DNA of 64,000 bases from an uncultured Pelagibacteraceae bacterium (GCA_902555945.1 CACDUS010000005.1:1-64000), one strand, 5' to 3'. Positions 44,749 through 55,125 are shown, counted from the first letter of the stretch. Notes: generated from the sequence alone by a model not told the origin. Program-made: numbers and translations.

Positions 44749-46055
44749 TTTATATTTTTAACCATTTGTTCTGGCATCCACAAAGCTATCTCTGGAAATA
44801 TCACTACAAGTACAACTGCCAAAACCATTAATAAAAATAATGGAAAAGCACTTTTAGCGATATATCCCATATCTTTGTTTGCCATGCCTTGAAGAACAAA
44901 TAAATTAAATCCAACTGGAGGTGTTATCTGTGCCATCTCAACAACAATAACTAAAAAAATTCCAAACCATATCATATCAAAACCCGCCTGCCTTATCATT
45001 GGTTCTATAATTGCCATAGTCAATACTACTGCAGATATACCATCAAGAAACATTCCTAAGATAATATAAAAAATCATTAATACAAAAATTAATACATATG
45101 GAGATAAATCCATGTTTTGAATCCATATAGCCAAATTTCTTGGTAAACCGGTAAAGCCCATTGCTAATGATAAAAATGTTGAGCCAGCTAGAATAAAAGC
45201 AATCATACAAGAAGTTTTTGTTGCACCTAATAAAGAAGATTTAAAAGTTTCTAAAGTTAGACTTTTTTGAAAGTAAGATAAGATTAATGCTCCAACAACT
45301 CCTAATGAAGCAGCTTCTGTGGCAGTTGCTATTCCAGTATAAATTGACCCTATTACAGCTAAAATTAATAGGATGACTGGTAAAAGTTGTTTTGATCTTT
45401 TAACCTTTTCAAAAAATGAATATTCCTCAAGAATTTTTGGCATTTCTTTCTTATTAATTAAAGACCAAATAATTACATATGACATAAATATTAAAGCAAT
45501 CATTATGCCTGGTATAATTCCTGCAATAAATAGTTTTGCTATAGATTCTTGTACTGCTACACCATAAATAATTAGAATAATTGATGGAGGTATTAATAAT
45601 CCTAAAGTTCCTGAACCAGCTAAACTTCCAAGTAAAATTTTTTCAGGGTATTTTCTTTTTCTTAATTCAGGGATTGACATTTTTCCAACTGTAGCAACTG
45701 TTGCTGCTGATGAGCCTGATATAGCTGCAAATAAAGCACATCCAACTACATTAACGTGTATCAAACCTCCTGGTAATTTTTGCATCCATGGAGAAAGGCC
45801 TTTAAATAAATTTTCAGATAATTTAGTTCTAAACAAAATTTCTCCCATCCAAACAAAGAGTGGTAAAGCTGTTAAAGTCCATGAAGAGGATGTACCCCAT
45901 ATTGTAGTTGCCATCGCATCACCCACTGGTCTTGATGTAAATAACATCATTCCAATAGCAGATACACCTATCATGCTAAGAGCTACCCATATGCCAGAGC
46001 CTAAGAAAAATAATAAAACACTAATAAAAAATATTGTTAAAAATATTTCTGTCAT
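44745..46055 (-). CDS. dctM: TRAP transporter large permease
   Basis: Main ion-coupled membrane component of a tripartite TRAP transporter. The 436-residue protein has about twelve hydrophobic helices, with GCALFAAISGSSAATVATVGKMSIPELRKR near residue 105 and the C-terminal AQITPPVGFNLFVLQGMA typical of DctM. The type is that of C4-dicarboxylate, keto acid or sugar-acid systems. It lies 1 base after dctQ. Confidence 0.93.
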   Translation of the reverse strand: MTEIFLTIFFISVLLFFLGSGIWVALSMIGVSAIGMMLFTSRPVGDAMATTIWGTSSSWTLTALPLFVWMGEILFRTKLSENLFKGLSPWMQKLPGGLIHVNVVGCALFAAISGSSAATVATVGKMSIPELRKRKYPEKILLGSLAGSGTLGLLIPPSIILIIYGVAVQESIAKLFIAGIIPGIMIALIFMSYVIIWSLINKKEMPKILEEYSFFEKVKRSKQLLPVILLILAVIGSIYTGIATATEAASLGVVGALILSYFQKSLTLETFKSSLLGATKTSCMIAFILAGSTFLSLAMGFTGLPRNLAIWIQNMDLSPYVLIFVLMIFYIILGMFLDGISAVVLTMAIIEPMIRQAGFDMIWFGIFLVIVVEMAQITPPVGFNLFVLQGMANKDMGYIAKSAFPLFLLMVLAVVLVVIFPEIALWMPEQMVKNIN

Positions 46056-46538
46056 TTAATCTTTTTTGAGTACTAAAATAAGTTGATGAAGAACACTTAT
46101 AAAAAATATTGTAGATCCTATTGCAACACTAGTCTGGGGTATCCAAATTAAAATTTCGTCAGCCCCTTCGCTTCTTTCTTGAAATTTATAGGAAATAATT
46201 AACATTTTGATAAAATAAAATGCCATATACCCTGAAAAGAAACTAGCTACACCTAAACACCAGGTTTCAATTATCTTTTTTTTTAATCCTGATAATTTTT
46301 CCAAAAAAAGAGTTATTCTAATATGACCACCCTCAACAAATGTATAAGCTAAAGCAAAAAAAGATGCTGCGGCCATACAGTAACCAGAATATTCTGCGAG
46401 CCCTCTAATATAAAAACCAAAGATTCTTGATGAGATGCCAATAAGGATAAATACAGCAACAAAAATTAAAAATAATGCAGCAATATAACCAGAAAATTTA
46501 TAAAGTTTATTTAGATTTCTATTTAAAGATTCAAACAT
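46056..46538 (-). CDS. dctQ: TRAP transporter small permease
   Basis: A 160-residue protein with four membrane helices that partners DctM. FALAYTFVEGGHIRITLFLEKLSG is the DctQ signature. It lies between dctP and dctM; a 12-bp hairpin just before its start separates it from dctP, so binding-protein expression may exceed that of the permease. Confidence 0.9.
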   Translation of the reverse strand: MFESLNRNLNKLYKFSGYIAALFLIFVAVFILIGISSRIFGFYIRGLAEYSGYCMAAASFFALAYTFVEGGHIRITLFLEKLSGLKKKIIETWCLGVASFFSGYMAFYFIKMLIISYKFQERSEGADEILIWIPQTSVAIGSTIFFISVLHQLILVLKKD

Positions 46539-46545
46539 AATGATT

Positions 46546-46577
46546 TAAGGCCACTTAAATAAAAATAAGTGGCCTTA
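46546..46577 (-). terminator. Intercistronic hairpin between dctP and dctQ
   Basis: TAAGGCCACTTA (46546-46557) and TAAGTGGCCTTA (46566-46577) form a perfect 12-bp inverted repeat around an 8-base A/T loop. No U-tract follows on the minus strand, so it may act as a processing or stability element or a partial terminator rather than a full stop. It sits 14 bases after the dctP stop and 7 bases before dctQ. Confidence 0.7.
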
Positions 46578-46590
46578 ATGTTAAATTGAA

Positions 46591-47562
46591 TTATTTGTAA
46601 GCTGATAAAACAGCTGCACCTCTTGATCCAGCTTTATCAGACCATTCCTTGGCCATAGTCTGTCCAACTTTCTCAAAATGAGCTTGTAAAGATGAATTAA
46701 CTTTGCCTACTACCATTCCAGCATCAGCTAAAGCTTTTTTATCTCCAACATTTCCTTGTTTTGATAATTGCCAGCCTTTTCTTTCAGCTAAAGCAGCTTG
46801 CTTCATAACTAAATCTTGAGTTGCTTTATCTAATTTATTCCAAGCATCTTTATTAACAATCACCATATTTTTTGGAAACCATGCTGCAATGTCATAAAAA
46901 TACTTCACACCATTTTCCCAAATTTTAGAATTTTTTCCTGTAGTTGGTGATGTGATCATACTTTCAACAGCTCCTGTTGAAAATGCCTGACTTATTTCAG
47001 CTGCTTCTATTTTTGTTGGAGCCATACCAGTTAACTCTGCTATTCTAATGGTTGCTGAATTGTATGCTCTAAATTTTAATCCTTTTAGATCATCAACAGA
47101 ATTAATTTCTTTTTTACTGTAAAGACCTTGTGCTGGCCATGGTACTGCATAAAGAAATACTAAACCCTTTTCATCCAATCCTTTAGTAATCTCTGCTTTT
47201 GAAGCTTTATATAGCTTCATTGCATCAGAATATGATGTTGCTAAGAATGGTTGAGAGTCTACTTCTAACAGTGGATCTTCTTTCCCTAAAGCAGACATGA
47301 ACCTTTCACCAATTTGAGCTTGGCCAGTTCTTACAGCTCTAAAAATTTCACCACCTTTAAACAATGAACCACCTGGGTGTGTTACAATAGTTAATTTTCC
47401 ACCACTTTTTTCAGTTACATTTTTTGCAAATTCTGCTGCATTTGCCGAATGAAAATTACCAGCTCCATAAGCTAAAGCCATGTCCCATTTTTCAGCAATT
47501 GCTAGATTAATTGACAAAATTAATGAAACTAAAATTGTTGATAAGTATTTTATAAATTTCAT
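46591..47562 (-). CDS. dctP: TRAP transporter solute-binding protein
   Basis: Periplasmic substrate-binding protein of a TRAP transporter. The 323-residue protein has a signal peptide (1-23, ending LAIA), the HPGGSLFKGGEIFRAVRTGQAQIGE region, GLYSKKEINSVDDLKGLKFR and the conserved AEISQAFSTGAVESMITSP with the ligand-contact part. A strong GGAGG ribosome site lies just before the ATG. The order dctP-dctQ-dctM is typical. The substrate is a carboxylate in most relatives; I cannot say which here. Confidence 0.93.
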   Translation of the reverse strand: MKFIKYLSTILVSLILSINLAIAEKWDMALAYGAGNFHSANAAEFAKNVTEKSGGKLTIVTHPGGSLFKGGEIFRAVRTGQAQIGERFMSALGKEDPLLEVDSQPFLATSYSDAMKLYKASKAEITKGLDEKGLVFLYAVPWPAQGLYSKKEINSVDDLKGLKFRAYNSATIRIAELTGMAPTKIEAAEISQAFSTGAVESMITSPTTGKNSKIWENGVKYFYDIAAWFPKNMVIVNKDAWNKLDKATQDLVMKQAALAERKGWQLSKQGNVGDKKALADAGMVVGKVNSSLQAHFEKVGQTMAKEWSDKAGSRGAAVLSAYK

Positions 47563-47675
47563 TTGTCCTCCATTTTTTTTTAAGTCATTTCATTATGTAT
47601 TAAAATAATTATCAATAAAAAAATGATACTACTTTTAATTGAATTATCATGAATATATAATATTATGTTTCTATT

Positions 47676-48287
47676 TTGTTAGAAGAATTACTCATATTAG
47701 CTCAAATTATTTTCATAACGATTATTTTGACAGCGGATAATGCAATTATCATTGGTGTTATTTCAGCAAATTTTATTCCCAAAAATAAAAAACAAATAAT
47801 TTATTGGGGCGTCGCCGGAGCTTTAATATTCAAAATTATATTTGCACTTTTTGCAACTTATTTATTTAAATTTTACTTTGTAAAAATATTAGGAGGTTTA
47901 CTTTTAATTTGGATAGTGAATGACTTAAGAAAAGACCTATTTGAAATAAAAAAAATAAAATCACCCACTAAAAAATCTAAAGAACCATCTTTTATTCAAA
48001 GTGTTTTTAAAGTTTTATTTGCAGACATAATGATTAGTTTTGATAATGTGATTGGCGTAGTTGGCGCAGCTAAAGGAAATTTCGGTTTTATGATCTTTGG
48101 TCTTGTGCTTTCGGTAGTTCTAACAGGAGCTTTAGCAACATATCTTGCGAACTATATTCAAAAACATTTGTGGATTGTTTATATTGGCCTAGGTTTTATT
48201 CTATTAGTTGCAATTCAATTAGTAATTGGTGGTCTTGAAGATTTAGATATTCTGTCAATAAATGAACAATTTAAAAAATATTTTTAA
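47676..48287 (+). CDS. TerC family membrane protein
   Basis: A 203-residue integral membrane protein with seven predicted helices. The TerC pattern is clear: TADNAIIIGVISANFIP in the first helix pair and ADIMISFDNVIGVVGAAKGNFG in the second, each with an acidic residue in the membrane. Relatives are linked to manganese efflux and tellurite resistance. The start is a TTG at 47676, since the nearby ATGs at 47649 and 47665 run into stops at once. It converges with panB, overlapping by 4 bases. Confidence 0.85.
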   Translation: MLEELLILAQIIFITIILTADNAIIIGVISANFIPKNKKQIIYWGVAGALIFKIIFALFATYLFKFYFVKILGGLLLIWIVNDLRKDLFEIKKIKSPTKKSKEPSFIQSVFKVLFADIMISFDNVIGVVGAAKGNFGFMIFGLVLSVVLTGALATYLANYIQKHLWIVYIGLGFILLVAIQLVIGGLEDLDILSINEQFKKYF

Positions 48288-49057
48288 TAAGAGTACTTTT
48301 TAGATGGATATTTTTTAGATTTCACATCAGAAGCAAACTTTCTTAATCCTATATTGATATATTTCTTAACATTCAGAAATTTTTTAACAAATTTAATTTT
48401 TGTATGATTTAAACCAATTAAATCATCTGTTACTAAAACCTGTCCATCACAATAAACTGAGGAACCTATTCCAATCGTAGGGATCTTTAAGTTTTTTGTG
48501 ATTTGTTTTGCTATTGGTGTTTTCACACACTCTAGAACGATTGCAAAAACTCCAGTATTTTGAAGAAGCAATGCATCACTCATAAGTTGTTTAATTTCCC
48601 TACTAGTTTTACCTTTAGATTTAAACTTTCCTTTCATAGATTGAGGAAGCAATCCTAAATGACCTAAAACTGGTATTTTATTTTTTATTAAAAGTTTAAT
48701 TTGTTTAATGATTTTTTTTCCACCCTCTAATTTAATCGCATCACACTTTGTTTCTTTCATAATTTTTTTTGCATTTTTTAAAGCTATTTTATTTGTAGCA
48801 TAAGTTTTAAAAGGCATATCAACTACCATCAGACTTTTTTTTACTCCTAATCTTACACTTTTTGAATGGTTAATCATTTCTGTTAAGGTAACTTTTTTTG
48901 TTGTTGGGTAGTTGTATAAAACTGAGCCCAATGAATCTCCAACCAAAACAATATCAACATGTTTATCAACTTCTTCAGCTATATTTTTTGAGTATGCTGT
49001 GAGACAAATAATTTTAGATTTATTTTTTTTTTTAATTATTTCTTTAATTTTCTTCAT
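48284..49057 (-). CDS. panB: 3-methyl-2-oxobutanoate hydroxymethyltransferase
   Basis: Uses methylene-tetrahydrofolate to make ketopantoate for coenzyme A synthesis. The 257-residue protein carries [50 protein letters not shown] and [22 protein letters not shown], the conserved PanB core. Other pantothenate genes are not in the window. It overlaps guaA by 4 bases. Confidence 0.95.
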   Translation of the reverse strand: MKKIKEIIKKKNKSKIICLTAYSKNIAEEVDKHVDIVLVGDSLGSVLYNYPTTKKVTLTEMINHSKSVRLGVKKSLMVVDMPFKTYATNKIALKNAKKIMKETKCDAIKLEGGKKIIKQIKLLIKNKIPVLGHLGLLPQSMKGKFKSKGKTSREIKQLMSDALLLQNTGVFAIVLECVKTPIAKQITKNLKIPTIGIGSSVYCDGQVLVTDDLIGLNHTKIKFVKKFLNVKKYINIGLRKFASDVKSKKYPSKKYSY

Positions 49058-50616
49058 TCAAGTTCAATAGTACTTGGTGGTTTTGATGTAACATCATAAA
49101 CTACTCGATTTATCCCTCTAATGCTATTTACTATTTTATTTGAAATCATTTGAATAAATGATTTTTTAAAATCGAAAAAGTCAGCTGTCATTCCATCTTC
49201 AGATGTTATCGCTCTTAATAAACATAAATATTCATAAGTTCTATTATCACCCATTACACCTACTGTTTTTACTGGTAATAGAGCTGCATATGCTTGCCAA
49301 ATTTTATTATATAAATTGTTATCTTTTAATGCTTTTATAAAATAATAATCAGCTTCTTTTAAAATTTTGATTTTTTCCTTTGTAATAATTCCGGGCATTC
49401 TAATTGCTAGACCAGGTCCAGGAAAAGGATGTCTAGATATAATTTCATTACTAAGTTTAAGCTCTAATCCTAGTTTTCTTACTTCGTCTTTAAATAAAAG
49501 CTTAAGGGGTTCAACTAGCTTTAACTTCATCTTTTTTGGCAAACCTCCCACATTATGATGCGATTTAATTTTAGATGTTTGGCTTCCTGTTACTGATCTA
49601 CTTTCAATGAGATCAGGATAAAGAGTTCCTTGGGCTAAAAATTTTACATTATTTATTTTCTTTGCATATCTTTCAAAAATCTTAATAAAGAGATTACCAA
49701 TTATTTTTCTTTTTTTTTCAGGATCAGAAATATTTTTAAGCTTTCTTAAAAATTCTTCTTCAGCATTAACATAAATTAAGTTTATCTTTAATTTTTTTTT
49801 GAAAGTCTCAACAACTTGTTTTTCCTCATTTTTTCTTAAAAGACCCGTATTAACAAAAATACAATACAATTTTTTTCCTATTGCTTTATTAAGTAGTTGA
49901 GCAACGACACTACTATCAACTCCACCGGATAAGGCACATATTACTTTTGAGTTTTTAACTTTATTTCTAATTTCTTTTATTAATTGAATTTTTTGATTTT
50001 TTACAGACCAGTTTTTTTTAATTTTACAAATTAAAAAGATAAAATTACTGATTATTTTTTTTCCATTTTCTGTATGTGTCACCTCTGGATGAAATTGAAC
50101 TCCATAAAATTTTTTAAGTTTATTTTCAACTATTGCAAATCTAGAATTTTGACTTGAGGCAATAACACTAAAGTTTTTTGGTAATTTTGATACTTGATCA
50201 GCATGGCTCATCCAAACATTAATTAATTTTTTATTTTTAAAAAAATTTTTTGTTAAAAGACTGTCTTTTTTTTTGTAAATATTTGCTAGCCCAAACTCTC
50301 TATGTTTAGATTTTTTTACCCTTCCTCCATTTATTTTTGAAAGTATTTGATGACCAAAACAAATTCCGAGAACAGGGACTCCTCTTTGAACTATATTGCT
50401 ATCAAATGAATATTTTTTAATCTCATAAACATTAAGTGGGCCACCTGATAGAATGATACCTTTAACTGTTTTATCAACATTATTCTTTTTTATTTTTCTA
50501 TGACTTACTATCTCAGAGAAAACACCAAGCTCTCTTATTCTTCTAGCAATCAATTGTGTAAATTGAGATCCAAAATCTATTATCAAGATTTTATCTAAAC
50601 TTTGATCAAGATTCAT
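49054..50616 (-). CDS. guaA: GMP synthase (glutamine-hydrolysing)
   Basis: Converts XMP to GMP with ATP and glutamine. The 520-residue enzyme has the class I glutaminase domain with nucleophile C86 in GICFGHQ and the FHPEVTHT motif, the ATP-pyrophosphatase loop [10 protein letters not shown] (about residue 227) and the C-terminal dimerisation end [11 protein letters not shown]. It lies two genes after guaB, with a small TPR gene between, so IMP to GMP is encoded in one run. Confidence 0.97.
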   Translation of the reverse strand: MNLDQSLDKILIIDFGSQFTQLIARRIRELGVFSEIVSHRKIKKNNVDKTVKGIILSGGPLNVYEIKKYSFDSNIVQRGVPVLGICFGHQILSKINGGRVKKSKHREFGLANIYKKKDSLLTKNFFKNKKLINVWMSHADQVSKLPKNFSVIASSQNSRFAIVENKLKKFYGVQFHPEVTHTENGKKIISNFIFLICKIKKNWSVKNQKIQLIKEIRNKVKNSKVICALSGGVDSSVVAQLLNKAIGKKLYCIFVNTGLLRKNEEKQVVETFKKKLKINLIYVNAEEEFLRKLKNISDPEKKRKIIGNLFIKIFERYAKKINNVKFLAQGTLYPDLIESRSVTGSQTSKIKSHHNVGGLPKKMKLKLVEPLKLLFKDEVRKLGLELKLSNEIISRHPFPGPGLAIRMPGIITKEKIKILKEADYYFIKALKDNNLYNKIWQAYAALLPVKTVGVMGDNRTYEYLCLLRAITSEDGMTADFFDFKKSFIQMISNKIVNSIRGINRVVYDVTSKPPSTIELE

Positions 50617-51037
50617 TTTTAGGTTCTATATTATCAAGAGTCTCTAAAATCTTTTTATTTTCATTGCATAAATTTTTACAAACTTTGGTAAATGTTTCAG
50701 ATAAATCTTTAACTTTTGAATAGTCGGATCTTTTTAATCCTATTTGCATTAACATTAATATTGCTTCTTCATTTTTAGGTTCAATTAATAAAGTCGCATC
50801 TAAATTTTTTTCCTCTTTAATTGTATCTTCTTGATGATTATAAATTTTGGCTAAGTATAAGTATGAATTTGAGTCTTTGGGATTAAAAACAATACTTCTT
50901 TCAAACATAAATTTTGCGTCATCATATTTTTTATTTTTATATAGTTTTAACCCTTCATCAAAAAAATTTTCACTACCATTAGAAGTAGAAATAGTAGAAA
51001 CAATTAATAATAATATAAGTGTAATTATTTTATTCAT
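50606..51037 (-). CDS. Exported TPR-repeat protein between guaB and guaA
   Basis: A 143-residue protein with a signal peptide (1-21) and TPR motifs, for example [25 protein letters not shown] and [32 protein letters not shown]. It has two Cys near the C-terminus (VCKNLC). It overlaps guaB by 1 base and guaA by 11 bases, so it is inside the operon, but its periplasmic-type signal suggests an unrelated function. Unknown role. Confidence 0.8.
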   Translation of the reverse strand: MNKIITLILLLIVSTISTSNGSENFFDEGLKLYKNKKYDDAKFMFERSIVFNPKDSNSYLYLAKIYNHQEDTIKEEKNLDATLLIEPKNEEAILMLMQIGLKRSDYSKVKDLSETFTKVCKNLCNENKKILETLDNIEPKNES

Positions 51038-52119
51038 TAATATTTATTTTCATCATTAACAATATCAACATTATGAACCATACTTTCGTAAAATCCAGCT
51101 TTGGTAATTTTAACAAATTGTGGATTATTTCTTAAATATTTTATTTGCTTTGATCCAAGATAACCCATGGAAGATCTTAAACCTCCAACCAATTTATAAA
51201 TTATATCATTAACTTTGCCTTTATATCTGGCGAGACCTTCGACGCCTTCGGGAACATATTTAGAAATATCTTTTTGTTTAGATTGAAAATATCTATCTGC
51301 TGAACCTTTATTCATTGCACCTATAGAACCCATTCCTCTAAAGCTTTTGAATAATTTTCCATTTTTTTTTATAAGTTTGCCTGGAGTTTCATTTGTTCCT
51401 GCAAATAATGAGCCAATCATAACTGCATCCGCTCCAGCCGCAAAAGCTTTTGCTAAATCACCTGAGTATTTTATCCCACCATCTGAAATTATCTTTATAT
51501 TTTTGCTCTTTAATCCATTTCTTACATTTAAAATTGCACTCAACTGAGGAACACCGATACCTGCAACTAATCTTGTTGTGCAAATAGAACCAGGGCCAAT
51601 TCCTACTTTAATAATATCAACCCCTAATTTTCTTAAAAAATTTGCTGCTTCAGCTGTTGCAACATTGCCAGCACAAAGAGCTGTTTTTTTATTTTTTTTC
51701 TTTTTAATAAATCTTATTATTTCTGCTACTTTTTTTGTATGACCATGAGCAGTATCAACTACAATCATGTTCACATTCTCTTTTAAAATTGCAGAGGCTC
51801 TATCAAATTCTTTCGGTCCTGCGCCTACCGCAGCTCCAACTAATATTTTATGTTTTTTTACTTTTTTAATTTCTAATGATTGTTTTTGAATATCTAAATT
51901 TCTATGAATAATGCCTATGCCTCCTGCTTTACCAATAGCAATTGCCATTTTGCTTTCAGTTATAGTATCCATTGCTGATGATAATATAGGAATTTTTAAC
52001 TTTAAAAAATTTGTCAGTTTAATACTAGTGTCAACATCTGAAGGCAGTATTTCAGAGTATTTTGGCACTAATGTTACATCATCAAAGGTGAGAGCTTCTT
52101 TTATTGGAACCATAATCAT
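51037..52119 (-). CDS. guaB: IMP dehydrogenase lacking the CBS (Bateman) domains
   Basis: Oxidises IMP to XMP with NAD+. The catalytic barrel is intact: [15 protein letters not shown], the catalytic Cys in GPGSICTT (C180), [19 protein letters not shown] and the flap segment [10 protein letters not shown]. The usual insertion of about 120 residues with two CBS domains is missing: [19 protein letters not shown] leads straight to the next barrel strand, giving 360 residues instead of about 490. A few bacteria and protists are known to have such enzymes. It is likely to lack nucleotide regulation through CBS. Confidence 0.95.
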   Translation of the reverse strand: MIMVPIKEALTFDDVTLVPKYSEILPSDVDTSIKLTNFLKLKIPILSSAMDTITESKMAIAIGKAGGIGIIHRNLDIQKQSLEIKKVKKHKILVGAAVGAGPKEFDRASAILKENVNMIVVDTAHGHTKKVAEIIRFIKKKKNKKTALCAGNVATAEAANFLRKLGVDIIKVGIGPGSICTTRLVAGIGVPQLSAILNVRNGLKSKNIKIISDGGIKYSGDLAKAFAAGADAVMIGSLFAGTNETPGKLIKKNGKLFKSFRGMGSIGAMNKGSADRYFQSKQKDISKYVPEGVEGLARYKGKVNDIIYKLVGGLRSSMGYLGSKQIKYLRNNPQFVKITKAGFYESMVHNVDIVNDENKY

Positions 52120-52150
52120 TTATATACGATTCCTTTTAATTTAAAAGAGG

Positions 52151-52762
52151 CTATCTAAGTTTTTTGCAAATAATAAAACTTTCCTTAGAGTCTTTTCGAC
52201 TTGATTGAGGTTTAAAAACCTTCTGTTCTTTAAAAATTTTTTTTCCAGCTGCGACAATTTCATTAAAAGATCTACCCATAAAAATCTTGGAAATAAAAAA
52301 TCCATTAGGAGAGATAATTTCTTTTGAAAAATTCATAGCTTCTATGCATAATTCACCAGTTTGAATTGCATCAATATCCTTTATCCCAGTTGTGTTAACA
52401 GCCATATCAGACATGATTACATCAGCATCTTTTTTTAAATAATCTTTTATTTTTTTCTGAATACTTAGATCTGTAAAATCTCCTTTTATTTGAACAGAAT
52501 TTTCAATATTTTCCATGTCTTTTAAATCAACTGAAATTACTTTTCCATTTTTAACAATTTTTGAAACATATTGAGACCAACTACCAGGTGCTGCACCAAT
52601 ATCTATAACTGTCATTCCACCTTTAAAAATTTTAAATTTTTCATTGATTTCAATTAATTTATAAGCTGATCTTGCTCTGTATCCATCAACTTTGGATTGA
52701 CGAACATATATGTCTCTTCGTTGTTTGTTAACCCAGTTTTTTGAAATTTTATTTTTTTTCAA
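52151..52762 (-). CDS. rlmE: 23S rRNA 2'-O-methyltransferase
   Basis: SAM-dependent methylation of the 2'-OH of U2552 (E. coli numbering) in the ribosomal A loop. The 203-residue RlmE/FtsJ protein has VRQSKVDGYRARSAYKLIEI, VIDIGAAPGSWSQYVS for SAM binding and DVIMSDMAVNTTGIKDIDA with the catalytic Asp, with a Lys in FISKIFMG. It directly follows the glycosyltransferase gene (next base after its stop) and is 31 bases before guaB. Confidence 0.93.
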   Translation of the reverse strand: MKKNKISKNWVNKQRRDIYVRQSKVDGYRARSAYKLIEINEKFKIFKGGMTVIDIGAAPGSWSQYVSKIVKNGKVISVDLKDMENIENSVQIKGDFTDLSIQKKIKDYLKKDADVIMSDMAVNTTGIKDIDAIQTGELCIEAMNFSKEIISPNGFFISKIFMGRSFNEIVAAGKKIFKEQKVFKPQSSRKDSKESFIICKKLR

Positions 52763-53677
52763 TTAATTGTTAAATCTCAAACTTTTTAGAAGTTTTTTAT
52801 TTGTTAAAGTCTCTATTTCAATTTCAATACTTTTATCAGTTCTCATATCTTTACCATCTTTCCAAATTCCAGCTGCAAGATGAATAATTCCAATTTTATA
52901 ATTTGGTAAATAGGGTTCTACAAATGAATTTAAGCTTTCATCATACTTAGGGAGTAAATTGCTTGTTATCCAATTACAATTAAGTGGTAAAAATTCAGTT
53001 TCTATATCATCTATGTATACACTCATATTTATTGCTAATCCTTCGGAACCAAAAATATTTCCAGCTTTAAGAGTTTGTTTAAGATTATCTTGCCAAGATT
53101 TCCAAGCTTGAGAGTTTTTTTCCAAAGAAAAAACTCCAATATTTATATGCGGTGCAAAAGCTAATTTTCTTGCTTTTTCATATGGAATTTTTGATTTAAC
53201 TGCATGTTTAAAATTTTGTGATTTTATGATCGCTAATTTTCCAATTAACCAGTTTACTTTAGAAGTTATTTTATACCCTGGTCCAATAGTTTGGGTAATA
53301 CCTAATTTTCCATTCTCACAAGCTTTAAAGTATAAATCAACACTTGCCCAGTCATTTACCCAAGCATCGCAATCGATCCATAAATACTTTTCATAGTCAG
53401 GAAAATAACTTGGCAAAAATGCTCTTGAAACTTGACTTTTCAACCATTCTTTTCCTTTTACTTTGCTATTTGGAACTTCAATATCCCACTCTGCAGATTT
53501 TATTTCGTCAACTTTTTTTGATAAATTATCTTTTTGGTCGTCAGTTAAACCTGCATCTAAAATGCAAATAGCAATACTTTCACTTTCTTTAAATCTTTTT
53601 ATAGAGTCAACAAGTTCCTCTAGTAAAGGAAAATAATTTGCATCAGCTAAAGATACGATTACATTTTTTTTCATCAA
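52763..53677 (-). CDS. Glycosyltransferase, GT8-like
   Basis: A 304-residue soluble protein with a GT-A fold: the N-terminal IVSLADANYFPLLEELVDSI resembles family 8 enzymes, and YLWIDCDAWVNDW carries the DxD metal motif as D-C-D around residue 120. APHINIGVFSL and IIHLAAGIWKDGK fit the second half of the family. Sugar donor and acceptor are unknown. The start (ATG pair at 53677/53674) overlaps pssA by 4 bases. Confidence 0.75.
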   Translation of the reverse strand: MMKKNVIVSLADANYFPLLEELVDSIKRFKESESIAICILDAGLTDDQKDNLSKKVDEIKSAEWDIEVPNSKVKGKEWLKSQVSRAFLPSYFPDYEKYLWIDCDAWVNDWASVDLYFKACENGKLGITQTIGPGYKITSKVNWLIGKLAIIKSQNFKHAVKSKIPYEKARKLAFAPHINIGVFSLEKNSQAWKSWQDNLKQTLKAGNIFGSEGLAINMSVYIDDIETEFLPLNCNWITSNLLPKYDESLNSFVEPYLPNYKIGIIHLAAGIWKDGKDMRTDKSIEIEIETLTNKKLLKSLRFNN

Positions 53678-54477
53678 AGCACGTCTTCAAGATCATCATC
53701 ATCTTGAATTCTGTCATTTTCATGTTGTTTTTTAATTTTTTGGTAATGAAAAAAGCTAATTGGCAACAACAGTAGATAAATAACAGCAGTAACCGCTATG
53801 ACATTAAATGTATATATTAATAGAAGACCAAAAAATAAAACAATACTAAATAATAAAAAAATTGTTGTTCTTCGAGGTATAACAATTTTCTTAAATGAGT
53901 AAGTTGGAAATTTGCTAATTAATAAAAACGATGTTGTGATAAAAAAAATAGGAACTATCAGATCATAATTTAATGTGTACAAATCAAAACCACTCAAACT
54001 GATTATTAATGGAGTTAAAACTAAAATTCCTCCTGCTGGAGATGGAACTCCTTCAAAAAAATTATCTCTCCATGAAGGTTCTTGATTAGAATTAACATTA
54101 AATCTAGCTAATCTTAATGCTACACAAATTACGTATACAAGACATAATAACCAGCCAAATCTTCCAAATGTATTTAATTTCCAAAAAAACATAATAAATG
54201 CTGGAGCTACCCCAAAACTTATCATGTCAGTTAAAGAATCTAATTCTTTTCCTACCTTTGAGGTACCTTTAATTAACCTTGCAATTCTACCATCTAATCC
54301 ATCGATCAATGCTGCAAAAATAATTGCTATTATTGCTAACTCAAATCTTCCATCCAATGCAAACCTAATCGAAGTTAAACCAATACAAACTCCTATTAGA
54401 GTTAACATGTTGGGAAGAATAACTCTTGCGCTTTTTTTGTCTGTTACAATTTTAAAATTTTTTTTTTGTGGTTCCAT
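53674..54477 (-). CDS. pssA: CDP-diacylglycerol-serine O-phosphatidyltransferase
   Basis: Forms phosphatidylserine from CDP-diacylglycerol and serine in the inner membrane. The 267-residue protein has the CDP-alcohol phosphotransferase motif DGLDGRIARLIKGTSKVG followed by ELDSLTD, eight or so hydrophobic helices, and a C-terminal acidic tail (DDDDLEDVL). The next gene upstream is psd, which decarboxylates the product, so phosphatidylethanolamine synthesis is encoded as a pair. Confidence 0.95.
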   Translation of the reverse strand: MEPQKKNFKIVTDKKSARVILPNMLTLIGVCIGLTSIRFALDGRFELAIIAIIFAALIDGLDGRIARLIKGTSKVGKELDSLTDMISFGVAPAFIMFFWKLNTFGRFGWLLCLVYVICVALRLARFNVNSNQEPSWRDNFFEGVPSPAGGILVLTPLIISLSGFDLYTLNYDLIVPIFFITTSFLLISKFPTYSFKKIVIPRRTTIFLLFSIVLFFGLLLIYTFNVIAVTAVIYLLLLPISFFHYQKIKKQHENDRIQDDDDLEDVL

Positions 54478-55125
54478 TTATTTTTTTGCTAGTAATGTTT
54501 CACCTGCAATAGCTGTTTGTCCGATTTTGACCAAAGGTTCATAATTTTCATAATAAACATCTGCCCTACTTCCAAATCTGATCATACCTATTCTATCACC
54601 TTGTTTCAAATCTTGATCCCTATTAGACTCACAAACAATTCTACGAGCAACTAAACCAGCAATCTGTACAACTACTATGTCATTATTTTGTAAATCTTTT
54701 ATTTTATAGTAGTTTCTCTCATTATCTTCGCTTGCTTTATCTAGTGAGGCATTTAAAAATTTTCCTGGTTTATATAAAATTTCTTCAATTTTACCACTAC
54801 ACGGTATTCGGTTAACATGGCAGTCAAAGACGTTCATAAAAATACTTATTTTTTTAAATCTTTTATTTTCTAATCCTAATTCTTTTGGTCCATCAACTTC
54901 CTCTACTTTTATAATTTCTCCATCTGCAGGGCTTACTAAATAGTTGTCATCATTTATAATGACTCTATCTGGATCTCTAAAAAAATAATAAACCCAAATA
55001 GTTAAAACTAATCCAATTAGGGCTAAGAAATTGCTGAAAGTATAAAAAATAATAGTGATTATTCCTGCAATCACTAAAAATTTATAACCTTCTGCGTGTA
55101 TCTTTGGAAATATTTTACTAAACAT
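54478..55125 (-). CDS. psd: Phosphatidylserine decarboxylase proenzyme
   Basis: Makes phosphatidylethanolamine. The 215-residue sequence is the short type: one or two N-terminal membrane segments, VSPADGEIIKVEEVDGP, SIFMNVFDCHVNRIP, and the autocleavage site FGSR near residue 187, where the Ser becomes the pyruvoyl group. It is first in the minus-strand run psd-pssA-glycosyltransferase-rlmE and is divergent from icd. Confidence 0.95.
   Translation of the reverse strand: MFSKIFPKIHAEGYKFLVIAGIITIIFYTFSNFLALIGLVLTIWVYYFFRDPDRVIINDDNYLVSPADGEIIKVEEVDGPKELGLENKRFKKISIFMNVFDCHVNRIPCSGKIEEILYKPGKFLNASLDKASEDNERNYYKIKDLQNNDIVVVQIAGLVARRIVCESNRDQDLKQGDRIGMIRFGSRADVYYENYEPLVKIGQTAIAGETLLAKK

Noticed and set aside
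47623..47650. ATGATA/TATCAT inverted repeat before the TerC gene as an operator
   Set aside because: Arms of six A/T-rich bases with a 16-base spacer are expected by chance in this composition.
51037..52119. guaB seen as a frameshifted or truncated gene
   Set aside because: The barrel is continuous in one frame from start to stop, with only the CBS insertion missing between two barrel strands. This is a domain loss, not a break.
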